Source of the DNA: Lutjanus erythropterus
Taxonomy: Eukaryota > Chordata > Actinopteri > Lutjaniformes > Lutjanidae
Length of the DNA stretch: 64,000 nucleotides
Assembly: GCA_020091685.1 (NCBI GenBank)
Contig: CM034591.1
Coordinates: 26,999,312 to 27,063,311, forward strand
Direction of reading: 5' to 3'
Shown here: positions 61,081-64,000 of the stretch, piece after piece
Layout: each line of letters opens with the position of its first letter
Numbering within the stretch: position 1 is the first letter of the stretch
The notes under the pieces: model-generated
The model's input: only the letters and a program-made list of their open reading frames with translations
Databases searched by the model: none
What the model was told of the DNA's origin: nothing
Program-made: the position numbers and the translations under genes

Positions 61081-61970
61081 TAGGGACAGTTCACCCCAAA
61101 GTCAAAAATACATATTTTTCATCTAGCCTGTAGTCATATTTAACCATCTAGTTGCAGAGTTAATCTCTCAAATATAATGGGACTAAATGGCACATGGTTT
61201 TTGGTGCTCAAAAATAAATTTGAACAACTCTTTCCAGAAATAATGTCCTGGTTACTCAGGATAATCTACAGACCTTGTTGTAAGCAGTTTGATAAGGAGC
61301 TACATGCTTTCTGTGGTGAAAAAAGAAAGCAGTTCTGACATGAGTGCCATTTAGTCCCATTATAGTCAGAATGAGACAGACATCTCTAAGGCTCACACCT
61401 CCAAAACTCAGCAACTCACACCAAAACAATCTAGATCAGGAGTTTTACAGTCTCGCACCGTGGGCCTCCCCTCAGACAGCGCTTAAAAAAGGGGTCCCAT
61501 CTTAGTTTAGTTGTTTAATTTTGCTCAATTACTGGATGTTCACATCATACTGCTTCATCAGAGACAGTGGAGATAGATACAGTAGCCCAGTCTTGCTGTT
61601 TTACCTACCTTCAGACTATGATTAAATACATAAAAAAGTTTGTCCAAAGGCATTAATTATTTTCTGACAGTGAGAAAAACAGTACGATCCCCCATCATTT
61701 TATCTCTGAACTGACTCTTTAACCACAAATCACATACATTTAGACAATTCTATGTGATCTAATGTAATATTTATATATATTAATATTCATTTATAACTAA
61801 AGGAATATTTTTTTCATTTCCATTCACTGAGCCTCCCTTGAAAGTGTTTTCCATTCAATGCAAGCTCAATGGGGAGGACCACCTCCCACTTTGATCTGGA
61901 TGGATAAATAGCACTACAGGCCAGAGGGAAAATATGTACTTTTTGATTTTGGGCTGAACTGTCCTTTTAA
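61081..61970. repeat. foldback element, family B, third copy
   Basis: Left end GGGACAGTTCACCCCAAAGT, right end GATTTTGGGCTGAACTGTCC: well preserved inverted ends. A non-family segment (about 61440-61870) appears to interrupt the right half. Confidence 0.7.
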
Positions 61971-64000
61971 GATTTGTCTTTTGAGCTTATCCCAAACTGT
62001 CTCACATGTACTGATAATAAGACCTTGATCTGTGAGCTCATCACATTGATATGTTGCAACTGAATTTTTGAAAAGAGGATCATCGTGGCCCTTTTAAAAA
62101 CCTCAGGACTGTGGTAACACTACATTATACATCCTCTCCTCTCTTTGTGGTTGAATCTGTTCAGCAGCCATCTCTTGCATAGCTGCACAGTTGAAGTATA
62201 CAATACATCTCAGACTGAAGGTGGCATATAGAGGGAGTTTGTTCACCTTTCAGAACGACATGTAGTCATTATTGTGATGAGGGTTGTATTGTCTGACTGA
62301 ATAGTTCGGTACTTTACTTACGACTCCACTCAAATTTGAATATTTTCTGACAGAACAAATTTCATGGCAGATTTTCTTATGTATACCTAAAGTATGTTGG
62401 TGTGATACAGGAAGGGACCTGTGAGGCACTTAATTCAATTGTTTCTCAGGTTTACAGTTGATATAGCTCAGTTGAGTCAACAGGAAGAACATGACAACAT
62501 GCAACTACATAAGCAGATAACATGCACGGTAATTAGAATGGCTCCGACACTGGGGCAGCTTAGAGGATGTGACAAGTCCCTCTGGACAGAGACGCCGGTA
62601 TATAGTTACAGGTATTATAATGAGCCAGTGAGGGACAGCTGTGCAGGAAGGTAGCAGGTCACAGGGGTAATCATTGATGGGAAGCAGGTGTGCAGGAAAC
62701 TCACTGGAGGGGCCTGGTGGGCAGGTGAGGTACAGCCGAGACAACTCAAAACAACAAATGACACAGACACAAAAAAAGGAGAGTATGCAGGTGTCATGGC
62801 AGTTTCGACCTTTTTTACTGGACAACAACCTCACTTGCTCTCACAGTGTGATCAGTATTTTTTCCAATATTTCAACTGTTTTTTCATGCACTTCAGATAA
62901 CTAGCTCTGCAAAAGCAAACACATTAATTCAGCCACACATCAGCATGGGCTGGTATAAATGCCTCAAGCCCTTTATTTGCTATTGAACAATCAACTGCAT
63001 TTCATTAACAAAATAACTGATTTCTCTTCTTCAAACTAGTCCATACATCATTTTAAGACTCTTAAATTAGAGATAGAAAAATTACATTTTCTGGATATAA
63101 GCTGCTTTTCATGTAGGAGTTAGTTAGTAGCTGTAAGTATAAATCAAAAATTCATGCTTTTATTTATTTCCATATTGACCCCTCTATGAGCTTGCTCAAC
63201 TTGGTTTGAGTCTGAGTGCAAAACATACAGTACTTCACAAGGCTCTATTCCCCTGTGACTCAGAGGAGGATAAAAACAATACCTGAAAAAGGTGATGCAA
63301 GACGTAAACAGTTGTAAATTCTAACCACCTTGCTTACATCAAACTGGTCAGCAAGTAGCAATCAGATTTGGCTTTGAGTGGTTTCATGATCTCTGTGAAT
63401 CACTGCTGTGTGGCTGGTTGTTTCACGATGATACAGTATAATTGAAATTATACTTAAAGATACTTTAAGGCAACAATACATGTGTGTTCTGAGTTTAATA
63501 ATGAGAAATATGTGTTACTAATCACCCAGCTAAATTTAAATGATAAAAGTCGCTAAGTATATTTAATTAGGTCTAAAATGAAAATGCTGTCTCTGTTCTG
63601 AAATGCAGGGGTGATGTCTGCTCCACTTTCTGAGTGTCAAACATCACTATGGCCTGAAAACAATCTGAAACACAGACTTTCTGTCAAGCAGTGTTACTGG
63701 ACATGTCCAGAGATTTTTGAGCCACCAGAGCCAGAGGACGGCGACAGGAGAGTATTTTTTCTTCTGTGTCATGTTGTTGGACCTGAAGTGAGCTGAAGTG
63801 AACTGCTGGACTGATTTGGACTGAGAGTTGCTTAAGGTTTGTTCGTAACAGTTCAGTACTACTTAAGTCTCAGTCTTTTCATGTTTTCAGCAATTATGTA
63901 TTGTGATGTCTTGAGAGGTCAAGTGCTTTTCTCTTGGAGTTTTTGAGGTGTGGGTGCAGGGAATGAAGAGCCAGGATTTGCTTTCCAACTTAAAGTGTAC

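Larger units (their letters stand above)
57191..64000. other. distal 5' flank of syt9, no gene recognised
   Basis: AT-rich DNA with a family A copy (59269), a family B foldback (61081) and simple repeats. The 62630-62790 stretch (GTGAGG/CAGGTG-rich) may be another retroelement fragment. No coding exon I can support on either strand. Confidence 0.55.

Noticed and set aside
1..64000. CRISPR arrays, operons or bacterial-type systems
   Set aside because: The window is intron-containing vertebrate DNA. The tandem repeats present have no spacer structure.

Overview
The window is vertebrate nuclear DNA, most likely from a ray-finned (probably percomorph) fish. The evidence is small phase-compatible exons separated by kilobase introns, abundant (CA/TG)n microsatellites, a tRNA-derived SINE of teleost type, a decayed Tc1-like transposon, and several short inverted-repeat families typical of teleost genomes. 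Two protein-coding genes can be read with confidence, both on the minus strand.

Left part (1 to about 13.7 kb): the 5' half of ppfibp2 (liprin-beta-2). Reading right to left there is a start-codon exon (13594-13657) and coding exons at 11922-12169, 7875-7961, 6717-6830, 4410-4541 and probably 1973-2161. The remaining exons, which would encode the rest of the coiled coil and the three SAM domains, lie beyond the left edge. An extra exon-like segment at 9816-9863 looks like an alternative first exon.

Middle (13.7-29.8 kb): about 16 kb between the genes. It holds repeats and one unexplained exon-like open block on the plus strand (about 16173-16450), but no gene I can name.

Right part (29.8-55.2 kb): a complete or nearly complete syt9 (synaptotagmin-9) gene with six coding exons at 55085-55232, 43808-44300, 42751-43306, 30449-30569, 30181-30352 and 29770-29899. 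They encode about 540 residues: a Cys-containing lumenal N terminus, one membrane span, a long linker, and C2A and C2B domains. Introns 1 and 3 are about 11-12 kb each and repeat-rich; intron 3 carries the broken Tc1-like copy. Upstream of the start codon is a CpG-rich promoter-like segment containing an almost perfect RE1/NRSE (REST-binding) motif. From 55.7 to 64 kb I see only repeats and unassigned DNA.

From memory, SYT9 and PPFIBP2 are also neighbours in the same orientation on human 11p15, with OLFML1 between them, so this is a conserved synteny block. Both genes act in exocytosis or cell-junction biology. I found no evidence of an undescribed multi-gene system. The points most worth checking are the RE1 site, the 21-bp minisatellite abutting a ppfibp2 splice donor, the alternative ppfibp2 first exon, the ambiguous syt9 C terminus, and the exon-like block between the genes.
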